Below, in pieces: positions 1-7,593 of a DNA stretch of 14,936 nt. Below the pieces are notes generated by a model, which had not been told where the DNA came from, searched no databases, and saw nothing but the letters and a program-made list of their open reading frames with translations. Both the position numbers and the translations under genes were made by a program. Numbering within the stretch: the stretch's first letter is position 1; each line of letters starts with the position of its first letter. Origin of the DNA: Candidatus Poribacteria bacterium (GTDB taxonomy: Bacteria > Poribacteria > WGA-4E > UBA9662); assembly GCA_002699335.1 (NCBI GenBank), contig PACG01000153.1:30468-45403 (forward strand), given 5' to 3'.

Positions 1-24
1 AGCATATTTTTGGATGAACCAACT

Positions 25-609
25 CTAGTTTAGTCCATTCTCCGATTTGAATTGACGGCTTTCCCGTTGCAATCTACGCAATCTTCTTTGGAGTGATTTA
101 CATTGTAGCGGATGAATCAAATCAATGAACAAGATACCGTTTAGATGATCCACTTCGTGCTGGATAGCGCGGGACAGTATATCAGTGGCTTGAATACGCA
201 ATGGTTCTCCGTCTAAGTCTAAAGCCGTAACAGTAACGTTTTCAGGTCGCGTAACTTCGCCGGTAATATCGGGTAAGCTTAAGCAGCCTTCCTCCATCGC
301 GGTATCTCCAGACTTTTCTTGAATTTCCGGGTTAATTAGAACCAACGGGTTGCTATCCAAATCGTGCCGATTGACATCAATCACGATCAAACGTTTCAAA
401 ATACCAACTTGTGTAGCAGCTAACCCAATTCCGTTAGAGCGCGTATACATCGTGGCCAACATATCGTCTGCTAGTTGTCGATCTTCGTCTGTAATCTCCG
501 AAATCGGAACTGCGGTCTGACGGAGTACGGGTTCTCCGTAAATCCGAATCCGCAATGGTGCCTCAAAAAGACTATCAGTTGATGTTTTTTGTGCGGGGCT
601 TTCGGCCAT
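25..609 (-). CDS. def: Peptide deformylase
   Basis: This metalloenzyme removes the formyl group from the initiator methionine of new cytoplasmic proteins. All three signature motifs are present: GIGLAATQ (about residues 60-67), EGCLS (107-111) with the metal-ligand Cys109, and HEVDH (151-155) with the two ligand histidines and catalytic Glu. At 194 aa it is slightly longer than the usual 165-190. The extra length is an N-terminal tail of about 18 residues before the conserved RIRIYGEPVLR strand, plus a basic Arg-rich C-terminus. The ATG at 609 has only a weak upstream AGGGG at poor spacing, so the true start could be slightly internal. A TTGACC/TAAAAT promoter lies just upstream. The gene that would follow on this strand (often fmt) lies outside the window. 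Identity is secure; only the start is uncertain. Confidence 0.97.
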   Translation of the reverse strand: MAESPAQKTSTDSLFEAPLRIRIYGEPVLRQTAVPISEITDEDRQLADDMLATMYTRSNGIGLAATQVGILKRLIVIDVNRHDLDSNPLVLINPEIQEKSGDTAMEEGCLSLPDITGEVTRPENVTVTALDLDGEPLRIQATDILSRAIQHEVDHLNGILFIDLIHPLQCKSLQRRLRRLQRESRQFKSENGLN

Positions 610-633
610 TATGCTATTGAAAAGGTACCCCTG

Positions 634-663
634 ATTTTATCACTGCCCACGATGGAGGGTCAA
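634..663 (-). promoter_or_regulatory. Sigma70-type promoter of def
   Basis: Read on the minus strand, a -35 box TTGACC (658-663, 5 of 6 matches) and a -10 box TAAAAT (634-639, 5 of 6) are separated by 18 bp. The predicted RNA start near 627 would leave a leader of about 18 nt before the def ATG at 609. The sites are seen directly; promoter activity is inferred. Confidence 0.5.
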
Positions 664-777
664 GACAAATCAGTAACTGAATCACCCACAGTTCAGGAAG
701 TACTGAATTCCAACCAGAAAGATACTCAGAAGGCATGCTCCCAATTTGATGGCGAAGTAATCTGGGAATTTGATTAG
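652..777 (+). CDS. Possible 41-residue hydrophilic protein (doubtful)
   Basis: A short open frame starts at ATG 652 (MEGQDKSVTE...) and ends at TAG 775-777 with ...GEVIWEFD. The same frame stays open upstream to a TTG at 589, inside def on the other strand. The peptide is acidic, rich in Gln, Ser, Asp and Glu, and has no membrane segment or motif I recognise. No Shine-Dalgarno sequence precedes either start, and the frame overlaps the def promoter. It may be a small cytoplasmic protein, a gene remnant or chance; chance is the safest default. Confidence 0.2.
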   Translation: MEGQDKSVTESPTVQEVLNSNQKDTQKACSQFDGEVIWEFD

Positions 778-1215
778 GGGATTGGACAAAATCCGGTAAA
801 ATATCTTTTCAAACCAAACACGATTATAAGTTCAGGGAATAATTTATGATGAAATAGTATCAATATCCTGCTTTCTCGAAAAGAACTCAATTATAACGAG
901 AGGTTAACCCGAAGAGGATAATAAAAACTCTTAGCCAGGCTTTCCAAGACACTGCCTAGCTGCAGTTGAAAAACGTAATTCCCCTCGCGGTTGCAATGAG
1001 TGAAACCTTCCGCCTTAACCGACCTAGTTAGATATCTTCTACTTGCCGTCTGACACCAAAAAACCAAACAGAAACGATTCTTGCCATTGATTGATTCCTG
1101 TCTGCCGACTGGCTCCATCTGTGATCTATAGTTGAAGTTTGTCATTGAAATCCTGACAACCCGCGTCAAATCTACCTGCGGGAAAAAACTGGAGATAATT
1201 TAGCAACTTGTAATC
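778..1215. other. Gene-poor intergenic stretch with one weak minus-strand ORF
   Basis: There is no convincing gene here. On the minus strand a 92-codon frame (1169 down to 891) opens at a TTG without a ribosome-binding site and contains CLVFWCQTASRRY and VKAEGFTHCNREG. I have an unverified impression that similar short orphan ORFs recur in other bacterial genomes, which would suit a repeated or structured non-coding element better than a protein. A small CCCGC/GCGGG hairpin (1160-1182) has no T-tract. No tRNA or transposase is visible. Confidence 0.4.
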
Positions 1216-1245
1216 TTGACAGTCCAGCACATACAAGCCTATAAT
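1216..1245 (+). promoter_or_regulatory. Perfect-consensus sigma70-type promoter
   Basis: The -35 box TTGACA (1216-1221) and -10 box TATAAT (1240-1245) both match consensus at all six positions, with an 18-bp spacer. RNA should start near 1252. About 83 nt downstream is a Shine-Dalgarno-like AAAGGA (1322-1327) followed by an ATG at 1335, which opens the decayed LamG gene. The promoter therefore most likely once drove that gene and may still yield a transcript. Confidence 0.65.
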
Positions 1246-1334
1246 GAGTAAATTAGATGGGTTAATCCGAAAATCAATCGTTTTTCTACAGGTACATCGA
1301 ATTAATTGTAAGTACCAACATAAAGGAAAATGGG

Positions 1335-2140
1335 ATGAGAAAGTTTTGCAACTAATTTTGCTTCTAGTTAGTGTTGATATTTTTCCTGGCGGTCATTAGT
1401 ATGCCAGCTGACATTCACTAAGGGCATGATCGGTTACTGGCCGTTGGACAGTAATGCCAAAGATGTATCAAGTAATGACTATCACGGTGAGCTAACCAAA
1501 GGTGTCAAATGGGAAGCCAAGGGTAAAGTAAAAGGTGCGGCTAACTTTGATGGTGCAGGTGGCCACATCAGAGTTGCACGGAAGGAATTAGCACCGAAAA
1601 ACCTCCTTAACTTCACCGTAGTAACTTGGATAAATGGTTATAAAGCCTAACCGTGGGCGGTCTTCATTTCGGCTCGAGGGGCAGAAGGAGTGGCTTATTG
1701 GATCGGCTATCATGGAGACACTGACACCCTGAATTGCGTCTGGAACGATAACAAAGCTGAAACGTGGGACTGGCAAGGATCGATCAAAATCCCCAGAGAT
1801 ACTTGGGACTTTAGTTGCTGTGGCTATTGAAAAATCTAAAGCTACTGCTTACGCTTATACGGCAGCCACCAAAAAATTGGAGCTGGCTGAGAACAAAATC
1901 AAGCATCTTGAGCAATCATTTCTCAACTTTGTCTTTGGTAAAGATGACTATTGTGATGCTTGTTTTTATAAAGGATTTCTGGACGAAATAATGATGTTTG
2001 AACGAACATTGAACAAAGCAGAAATTATGCAGTTGGCAACTATTGGACTCAATGTAGAGGCTAAGAATAAATTGCCCACTTCATGGGGGACTGTTAAGCA
2101 GTCGCACCTCACCAACCGAGTTTGTCGATCGAGCAGATAA
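1335..2140 (+). pseudogene. Decayed secreted LamG (concanavalin A-like lectin/glucanase) domain protein
   Basis: Pieces of one LamG-domain protein lie in order but in different frames. After the ATG at 1335, preceded by AAAGGA, a hydrophobic signal peptide can be read only with frame changes: KVLQLILLLVSVDIF, then FLAVISMPADIH in another frame, then KGMIGYWPLDSNAKD (from 1420) in a third. The LamG body (FDGAGGHIRVA, TVVTWINGYKA) meets a TAA at 1648-1650 and resumes in the same frame (WAVFISARGAEG, YWIGYHGDTDTLN). Near 1813 one extra base moves it to the frame reading VAVAIEKSKATAYAY and FLDEIMMFERTLNKAEIMQL, ending KLPTSWGTVK. That makes one nonsense and about four frameshift lesions. Intact relatives are jelly-roll lectin-like exported proteins, often of unknown ligand. 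Promoter, ribosome-binding site and terminator all survive. Neighbouring genes are intact, so pervasive sequencing error is unlikely. Confidence 0.85.
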
Positions 2141-2149
2141 ATTCCTGAA

Positions 2150-2193
2150 ATTGCCCTGTCTATTTCGTCTTCAGACGGGGCAATATATTTTTT
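2150..2193 (+). terminator. Rho-independent terminator after the LamG unit
   Basis: A 12-bp stem, ATTGCCCTGTCT (2150-2161) with AGACGGGGCAAT (2173-2184), contains a single G-U wobble. It encloses an 11-nt loop and is followed by ATATTTTTT, with six T at 2188-2193. The orientation suits the plus-strand LamG transcript. It ends only about 11 nt before the ribosome-binding site of the next gene. Confidence 0.8.
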
Positions 2194-2214
2194 CGGGATC
2201 ATCGGGAGGAGATA

Positions 2215-2994
2215 TTGAATTCGGAGTTAACGCTCTTGGCACATCGTGGAGGGATGGATCGTGCCCCCGAAAACACGTTAACGGCTTTTCGGCAGGCATA
2301 CGCTGATGGAGCAGATGTTTTCGAATGTGATGTCTGTTTAACCAACGATAAAGAGCCTGTGATGATCCACGCTGATATAAAGACCGGTAGTATTGAAGAG
2401 GCTACTGGGTGTGAGGTGCCACTAGATCGCTTAACTTTGGCTGAGGTCGAACAATTGAAAATGGCCAACTCCGATCAACCGGTTGCGCATTTAGATCAGG
2501 TGCTCGACTTTGTCCGTGAGAGTGGTTTTTACTGCTGGCTGGAACCCAAAATCTTGTCGCTGGAAATGATTGAGATCGTCGCGGAGCGGATCGAAAGGTT
2601 TAATCTAGTTGACAAGGTTGGTGTGCTGACGTTCTTTTCCCGGCGCCAACTGCTGACGTATACCAAGCGGCTAAATCCAGAGATCAAGACCAGTGCTATT
2701 CTGATTAATCCAATGGGCAACTTCTTGAAACAGGCACGATCAATCGCGGCCAATAACATTGTTTTCGGATGGGATGGCCCGAATCAGTTTCAGATCTACA
2801 ACGCTATTTTTCATTCTTTTCGTCGTAAAGTCCGCCAACTCAAAGCGAATGACATAGCGGTCGAGGGCGGACATGTGAGAACGGTGAACGACGCCGAATG
2901 GTTACTGAGACATGAGGTTAACGGATTGTGGGCCGATGATGTCCCACTGATCAGATCTTATGCCCAAGCCAGTCTTAATCGAACTCGAGCTTAA
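2215..2994 (+). CDS. Glycerophosphodiester phosphodiesterase family protein
   Basis: The family hydrolyses glycerophosphodiesters (deacylated phospholipid headgroups) to sn-glycerol 3-phosphate and an alcohol. The 259-residue protein has the single GDPD TIM-barrel layout: LLAHRGG...APENT at residues 8-21 with catalytic His10, FECDV with metal ligands Glu37 and Asp39, a second His52 in VMIHAD, WLEPK with Glu110, and the late barrel strand GLWADDVP. Most relatives have His-Asp at the second site; here it is His-Ala-Asp. No signal peptide is present, so it is probably cytoplasmic. The start is a TTG at 2215, supported by GGAGGAG at 2205-2211. No ordinary promoter fits between the upstream terminator and the start. 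Its TAA overlaps the hslU stop codon tail to tail. The diester substrate cannot be read from the sequence. Confidence 0.92.
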   Translation: MNSELTLLAHRGGMDRAPENTLTAFRQAYADGADVFECDVCLTNDKEPVMIHADIKTGSIEEATGCEVPLDRLTLAEVEQLKMANSDQPVAHLDQVLDFVRESGFYCWLEPKILSLEMIEIVAERIERFNLVDKVGVLTFFSRRQLLTYTKRLNPEIKTSAILINPMGNFLKQARSIAANNIVFGWDGPNQFQIYNAIFHSFRRKVRQLKANDIAVEGGHVRTVNDAEWLLRHEVNGLWADDVPLIRSYAQASLNRTRA

Positions 2995-4565
2995 AGAACG
3001 TAGCGGCTTAGATCCTGGTTTTCCACTATTTCGGATAGTTGTTCGCCTACATAAGCCGCATCTATGCAGATCTGCTTCTCTTCCAGTTCCGGGGCGCCAA
3101 AAGAGATTTGCTCAAACAGTTTTTCCATAATGGTATGTAATCGTCGTGCACCGATGTCTTCTACCGACTCGTTGACCTGAAAAGCTAAGTGTGAAATCTC
3201 ATCGACTGCATCCTCTGTTATATCGATGGATAGCTCTTCAGTTTTCATCATGGCGATATATTGCTTAGTAAGTGCATTTTTCGGCTCGGTCAAAATCCGC
3301 TTGAAATCCTTTTGATCTAAGCTCTTCAGCGAGACCCGGATAGGGAAGCGTCCCTGTAGTTCAGGGATCAAATCAGAAGGTTTGGCAGTATGAAAAGCAC
3401 CGGCAGCGATAAACAGGATATGATCTGTTCTGACCATTCCATGCTTGGTCATCACGTTAGACCCTTCGACGAGAGGCAGGATGTCGCGTTGCACCCCTTC
3501 ACGAGAAACGTCTGGGCCTGCGGTCGATTCCCGGCCAGCGATCTTATCGATCTCATCTAAAAAGACGATGCCCGAATTTTCCACTCGACGAATGGCTTCA
3601 GCTACCACTTGATCGACATCAATCAACTTTTCGGCTTCCTCTTGAGTCAGAATTTCACGGGCTTCGGCCACACTAACCCGCCGCTTGCGTGAGCTTTTGG
3701 GCATCATGCTACCAAACATATCCTTGAAATTGATGTCCATTTCTTCAATCCCACTAGAAGAGAAAATCTCGACCAGCGGCATATTGCGAATTTTAGCCTC
3801 GACTTCTACCTCCTTATCCTCAAACCTACCATCTCGCAACATTTGGCGGAACTTAGATCTGGTCTTTTCGTAACGCTCCTGTGCCTCCTTCGACTCGTCC
3901 GCTTCTGCAGCTATCACTTCGACTTTGGGGTGAGGGTCAGTGGTCTCCGTTTCAAGTCCGGTCTCGTCGGTATCGAACATTGAATCAATCCGAATCTCTA
4001 CCACCTGTGTAGTCTCTTCGTCCGTCGTCTGTTCGACCTGGATCTTGGGTGGCTCGGATTCGGACTCCTCTTGTTTGGAACGGGAACGAGGGGCGGGAAA
4101 CAGAATATCTAAGATCCGTTCTTCAGCCATCTGTTCTGCTTTTTCTCGGATCTGAGCCGTATGCTCAAGCTTGACCATGTTGACCGATAAATCGGTTAGG
4201 TCGCGGATCATCGACTCAACATCGCGACCAACATACCCAACTTCAGTATATTTTGAGGCTTCAACTTTAACAAACGGTGCATCGACCAATTTGGCCAGCC
4301 GCCGCGCGATTTCTGTTTTGCCGACCCCGGTTGAACCTACCATGATAATATTTTTGGGTGCAACTTCGTCACGCATATCTTCCGGTAGCATTTGGCGACG
4401 AGATCGGTTTCGGAGTGCGATTGCGACCGACCGTTTAGCTTCACTTTGGCCGATGATATATCGATCTAGCTCTTCCACTATTTGTCTTGGTGTCAGCGAA
4501 TTTTCCAAGGATTCTCGATTCGTATTATCGTCGTTGGTATTTATCTCTTTCATCTCCATCTTCAT
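2991..4565 (-). CDS. hslU: ATP-dependent protease ATPase subunit HslU (ClpY)
   Basis: This AAA+ unfoldase caps the HslV proteolytic chamber and feeds it unfolded substrates in the cytoplasm. Visible are the N-terminal [16 protein letters not shown], Walker A GSTGVGKT (residues 77-84), the pore loop GYVGRD (110-115), Walker B VFLDEIDK (335-341), [10 protein letters not shown] with a probable arginine finger (Arg406), sensor-2 [12 protein letters not shown] (472-483), and the C-terminal DLSRYVL that docks into HslV. At 524 aa it is about 80 longer than E. coli HslU (443). The excess is an Asn/Glu-rich N-terminal tail of about 23 residues and an acidic, low-complexity stretch at about 160-230 in the intermediate domain. 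The first ATG (4565) lacks a clear Shine-Dalgarno sequence; Met3 or Met5 are alternatives. It lies 85 nt after hslV in the same operon. Confidence 0.97.
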   Translation of the reverse strand: MKMEMKEINTNDDNTNRESLENSLTPRQIVEELDRYIIGQSEAKRSVAIALRNRSRRQMLPEDMRDEVAPKNIIMVGSTGVGKTEIARRLAKLVDAPFVKVEASKYTEVGYVGRDVESMIRDLTDLSVNMVKLEHTAQIREKAEQMAEERILDILFPAPRSRSKQEESESEPPKIQVEQTTDEETTQVVEIRIDSMFDTDETGLETETTDPHPKVEVIAAEADESKEAQERYEKTRSKFRQMLRDGRFEDKEVEVEAKIRNMPLVEIFSSSGIEEMDINFKDMFGSMMPKSSRKRRVSVAEAREILTQEEAEKLIDVDQVVAEAIRRVENSGIVFLDEIDKIAGRESTAGPDVSREGVQRDILPLVEGSNVMTKHGMVRTDHILFIAAGAFHTAKPSDLIPELQGRFPIRVSLKSLDQKDFKRILTEPKNALTKQYIAMMKTEELSIDITEDAVDEISHLAFQVNESVEDIGARRLHTIMEKLFEQISFGAPELEEKQICIDAAYVGEQLSEIVENQDLSRYVL

Positions 4566-4650
4566 TAGGTTATGCTGATCTAGTGGATATCAGAAGCATA
4601 GCGCATATCGGTCCGGACGAGCCATCTTCCACAAAATTAGCTGGTTAAGA

Positions 4651-5181
4651 TTATTCAGATAGATCTATCAATTCAATCGTGTCGTTGGTATAGATACAGA
4701 TTTGGCTGGTAATTTTCAGCGCTTCAATCACAATCTCTGTTGGTGAAAGGGCGGTTTGTTGCAGAAGTGCCCGAGCTGCCGCCAGCGCAATGGATCCACC
4801 GGAACCAATCGCCAGTACACCATCGTCGGGCATAATCAGATCACCATTACCTGAAATCAGGTAGGATGCTTCCGCATCGGCGGCAATCATGAGGGCTTCC
4901 ACTCGACGCAAAACCCTGTCGCCACGCCAATCCTGAACCAATTCATGAGCCGCTCGCTGAAGATGCCGGTATTGATCCAGCTTTTTCTCCAGTTTCTCGA
5001 ACAGTGTTAGGCCATCTGCAGCTGTCCCTGCAAAGCCTATCAACACACTGTTTTGGTGGATTTTCCGTATTTTCTTCGCACTGTGCTTAATCACTGTATC
5101 GCCCAGTGTTACTTGTCCATCCCCGCCAAGGGCTACATCTTTTCCTTTTCGAACGGTCAATATGGTTGTTGATCGTAACAT
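4651..5181 (-). CDS. hslV: ATP-dependent protease proteolytic subunit HslV (ClpQ)
   Basis: HslV is the threonine protease that forms the double-ring chamber capped by HslU. I set the start at ATG 5181 because GAGGAA sits 4 nt upstream and the result is 176 aa, the standard family size. The frame is open for 79 more codons upstream, but that part overlaps the phosphoesterase gene and looks unlike HslV. The mature N-terminus should be Thr5 in [13 protein letters not shown], after removal of a four-residue propeptide; the GGDGQVTLG signature (19-27) and GFAGTAADG follow. It is 67 nt downstream of the phosphoesterase and upstream of hslU, the common hslV-hslU order. Confidence 0.97.
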   Translation of the reverse strand: MLRSTTILTVRKGKDVALGGDGQVTLGDTVIKHSAKKIRKIHQNSVLIGFAGTAADGLTLFEKLEKKLDQYRHLQRAAHELVQDWRGDRVLRRVEALMIAADAEASYLISGNGDLIMPDDGVLAIGSGGSIALAAARALLQQTALSPTEIVIEALKITSQICIYTNDTIELIDLSE

Positions 5182-5248
5182 TGTTTCCTCACAATCTATT
5201 ATCCGTTGACCGGTTTTACCATTGGTCGAGTCTTGATTCGAACTGTCG

Positions 5249-6004
5249 TTAACGTCCAGCGGCCAGTCGGTCAGCGTGCCATTTAGGGAGTTCGACTGCC
5301 CGAATACGGTCTTGAGCGGCTTTGATATTATAATCGACACGTTTAATTCGAACTGTCGACTCTTGTTGATCGAAAATGGCGTAACTGGCGCGTGGGTCGA
5401 GATCCCGTGGTTGGCCAACTGCTCCTGGGTTGATTAAGTATCGGTTTTTTCGTGTCAAGGGATAGGTGAAATCAGGTTCAGGGTAAATAAGTGGCATCTT
5501 GCGATTTGTCGAATGGATAACCGCAATATGGGTATGGGCAAAAAAGAAGATCCACTGTAAAGAACTTTTCAAGTGTCGTTTAGCATCGGCTTGACTCAGA
5601 ACATAGTCATCAATCCGCTTAGGACTACCGTGAACAAACCGAACCGCATCCAGCCCCGCTAGTTGTTGCGGACCTTCGGGCAGATGTTGAAGATATCGGC
5701 GAGTTTCAGAGCAGATCTGATTGTGCGTCCAGAGTAAGCTAAATTTTTCCAGTTGCTGATGCAGATGCCATCCTCTTGGGTTTCGGTATTGCAAATCTAC
5801 GATGGTACGGTCGTGGTTGCCACAGACCACCAAGCTTGGTTCAACCCGTTGTAGTAGATCTATTGTTTTATCGGGCGTCCCACCGTAACCGACTAAATCC
5901 CCTAAACAAATATAATTGTCAACTGACTCGGATTGGGCATCAAATAAGACCGCCTTCAAAGCCTCAAAATTAGCATGAATATCGGCCAAGATGCAGTGTC
6001 GCAT
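5249..6004 (-). CDS. Calcineurin-like metallophosphoesterase (YfcE/MJ0936-like)
   Basis: This predicted dimetal phosphoesterase has 251 aa and no signal peptide, so it is probably cytoplasmic. The motifs occur in order: DIH (Asp8, His10), GDLVGYG (Asp36), CGNHD (Asn63, His64), VHGSP (His125) and AHTHI (His157, His159), followed by a [13 protein letters not shown] strand typical of YfcE-type members. The last motif normally reads GHTH; here Gly is Ala156, with the metal-binding histidines kept. The ATG at 6004 overlaps the upstream ATPase stop codon by one base (TAATG), suggesting translational coupling. Relatives act on phosphodiesters, nucleotides or phosphoproteins, and the substrate here is unknown. 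Confidence 0.9.
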   Translation of the reverse strand: MRHCILADIHANFEALKAVLFDAQSESVDNYICLGDLVGYGGTPDKTIDLLQRVEPSLVVCGNHDRTIVDLQYRNPRGWHLHQQLEKFSLLWTHNQICSETRRYLQHLPEGPQQLAGLDAVRFVHGSPKRIDDYVLSQADAKRHLKSSLQWIFFFAHTHIAVIHSTNRKMPLIYPEPDFTYPLTRKNRYLINPGAVGQPRDLDPRASYAIFDQQESTVRIKRVDYNIKAAQDRIRAVELPKWHADRLAAGR

Positions 6005-7197
6005 TAACCAGGCTGCGAGTCAGTAAGGGTGATCACTAGACGATCACCGGTCAATTTGGCACCAGATGGTTCGACGTTCATGAAAGAGCGGGGTAACGGA
6101 ATATGTTGGCGAAACCCTCCCACCTGAACGATCACTTCCTCAGCTCGTTTAGCCAGTTGAATCTCTCCCTTTTCAATAAAAGGTAACAATAGCGAAATCT
6201 GATACTGATCGTCAACTTTGTGGAATTGATAGGACTTTTCTGTTCGATAAAAGGCGACGGGATCTACATCAGCATAGAGTTGATCACCCAAACGGGTTAA
6301 CCCGTCAATACCCAGCACTTCGTCGTCCAATAAATAGATCTTCCAAATTGGAACATTGGTAAAGTATTGGCTAGCCTCGTCAATATACCGTTGTTGGGTT
6401 TGCTTCCAAGAATCGAAAAAGGATTCTCTAACTGTATCGGGCAGGATGCGATTGATAATGACCGCATCGACTGTTAAGCCATAGAGACAAAAATACATAA
6501 AGGCCCGTTGGGTCTCTGTAATCACCATTTTCTCGGGATTGGTCACTAAGCGAACGGTAGTAATTTCGGGATTGGCTAGGACTTCATCGATTCCTTCGAT
6601 CTGGTCAAATAAATTTTCTAAGTTTTGGAAATAGTCATCTTCGGGTAACGGCACTGAGGAAATCTTTTTGACGAAGGTACGAGCAACGCCAGCTAGTTTC
6701 CGTTCCAGTTTGAAGATATGCTTCATGTACCAATTTAAGACGGTCGGAATACTAACAAAACGCAAAGACTCGCCTGTCGGCGCACAGTCCAAAATAATAA
6801 CATCGTAGGATTTTTGCCGGTAGTATTGGTTAATGTAGAGGAGGGCGCAAACTTCCTCCATGCCTGGGAAAACAGCAACTTCCTCTGCCACTACCTCATC
6901 TAACCCGGAAACATTAAGGACGGTTTGTAGGTAGGACTGGATCTCAGCCCAGTATTGCTTGATATCTTTTTGGATGTTGATCTCCTGCATCCACAACCGA
7001 TCATCAATTTGGCAAACTGAGCCGTCGGGTTGACGAATCAAATCGTTGTCTAGATCAAAAGCGTCAGCCAGAGAATGCGCGGAATCCAGAGAAATGACAA
7101 TGGTTTTATAACCCTGCTGGCTAAGCTTGAGCCCCGTTGCTGCTGCAACGCTGGTCTTACCGACCCCACCCTTCCCTGTATACAGTAGAATTCGCAC
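6004..7197 (-). CDS. ArsA/Get3 family ATPase with HSP20-like C-terminal domain
   Basis: This deviant-Walker P-loop ATPase belongs to the family of ArsA (arsenite pump ATPase) and Get3 (tail-anchored protein targeting). The P-loop GKGGVGKT is at residues 8-15, followed by the switch motif LDSAHSLADAF (about 37-47), FPGMEE (110-115) and DCAPTGES (137-144). VIINRILP lies further on, and a C-terminal segment of about 80 residues (VGGFRQHIPLPRSF) resembles the ArsA_HSP20 domain. There is one ATPase domain. I start it at GTG 7197: AAAGG lies just upstream and the conserved RILLYTGKGG begins at once, giving 397 aa. An ATG at 7353 would add 52 residues unlike the family. No arsR, arsB or arsC is nearby, and the gene leads an operon with hslVU, so a protein-targeting or chaperone role is more plausible than arsenic resistance (inference). 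Confidence 0.9.
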   Translation of the reverse strand: MRILLYTGKGGVGKTSVAAATGLKLSQQGYKTIVISLDSAHSLADAFDLDNDLIRQPDGSVCQIDDRLWMQEINIQKDIKQYWAEIQSYLQTVLNVSGLDEVVAEEVAVFPGMEEVCALLYINQYYRQKSYDVIILDCAPTGESLRFVSIPTVLNWYMKHIFKLERKLAGVARTFVKKISSVPLPEDDYFQNLENLFDQIEGIDEVLANPEITTVRLVTNPEKMVITETQRAFMYFCLYGLTVDAVIINRILPDTVRESFFDSWKQTQQRYIDEASQYFTNVPIWKIYLLDDEVLGIDGLTRLGDQLYADVDPVAFYRTEKSYQFHKVDDQYQISLLLPFIEKGEIQLAKRAEEVIVQVGGFRQHIPLPRSFMNVEPSGAKLTGDRLVITLTDSQPG

Positions 7198-7369
7198 CTC
7201 GGCCTTTCGACAGAACTCGGAAATTATACACAAGCCCCAATTACCCTGGCAACCTAAACTAGATCGGGTGATCACCGCGTTGGCAAGACAACACCTTGGC
7301 GACGATATTCCGAATCCGTCAGATCCCATTGAAAAAGAGAAGCCGTAATCCAAATCGACTAAGCTTTCA

Positions 7370-7398
7370 CTAATAGGTTAGATTCGCACTATATTCAA
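7370..7398 (-). promoter_or_regulatory. Candidate promoter of the ArsA-phosphoesterase-hslVU operon
   Basis: On the minus strand, TTGAAT (7393-7398) and TATTAG (7370-7375) each match consensus at four of six positions, with an ideal 17-bp spacer. The predicted start near 7363 would give a leader of about 165 nt before the GTG at 7197. Moderate matches only; the activity is inferred. Confidence 0.35.
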
Positions 7399-7427
7399 TC
7401 AGATTGGTCAGGCTTCTTGAAACAGAA

Positions 7428-7465
7428 AAGATCAGCAATTTTTGAGTGACATCTTGACTGATCTT
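7428..7465. repeat. Spaced 8-bp inverted repeat, possible operator
   Basis: AAGATCAG (7428-7435) is the exact reverse complement of CTGATCTT (7458-7465). The arm centres are 30 bp apart, close to three helical turns. The pair lies in the divergent control region and could bind a dimeric or looping regulator, or form a weak hairpin. The repeat is seen; a function is conjecture. Confidence 0.4.
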
Positions 7466-7593
7466 GTAGTATGCTTTTTCTCTATGGAATGCTAATCCCT
7501 CAAAAAGTTTCTATCTAGTTGAGGACATTACCATTTCTATGCTTCTTTGTCTTCTAAATTACAGGATTTAGGTTACAAATAAAGGAGGAGAAA

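Larger units (their letters stand above)
7198..7593. other. Divergent intergenic control region
   Basis: These 396 bp separate the minus-strand ArsA-like operon from the plus-strand Gfo/Idh/MocA gene. I see a moderate minus-strand promoter (7370-7398), a spaced inverted repeat (7428-7465) and a strong ribosome-binding site AAAGGAGGAG (7581-7590) for the plus-strand gene. The open frame between 7198 and 7353 on the minus strand looks non-coding. A plus-strand TTGACT at 7454 has no good -10 partner. No RNA gene is recognised. Confidence 0.5.

Noticed and set aside
589..651. TTG-initiated upstream part of the small plus-strand ORF
   Set aside because: It has no ribosome-binding site and runs antisense over the start of def.
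1160..1182. CCCGC/GCGGG hairpin as a terminator
   Set aside because: The stem is only 5 bp with a 13-nt loop, and it is followed by A rather than T on the plus strand; no gene ends there.
3685..4578. Plus-strand open frames within hslU (3685-3873, 3940-4155, 4171-4578)
   Set aside because: They are antisense shadows of a well-supported gene; serine-rich peptides arise from reading Glu/Asp codons backwards.
5182..5418. 79-codon in-frame extension upstream of hslV
   Set aside because: It overlaps the phosphoesterase coding region, does not resemble HslV, and the ATG at 5181 has GAGGAA at good spacing and gives the standard 176-residue protein.
7198..7353. 52-codon upstream extension of the ArsA-like gene
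   Set aside because: The residues are unlike the family, whose conserved first strand begins right after the GTG at 7197, which has its own AAAGG.
7454..7482. TTGACT as the -35 of a promoter for the Gfo/Idh/MocA gene
   Set aside because: No acceptable -10 lies 16-18 bp downstream; the nearby TAGTAT is too close to pair with it.
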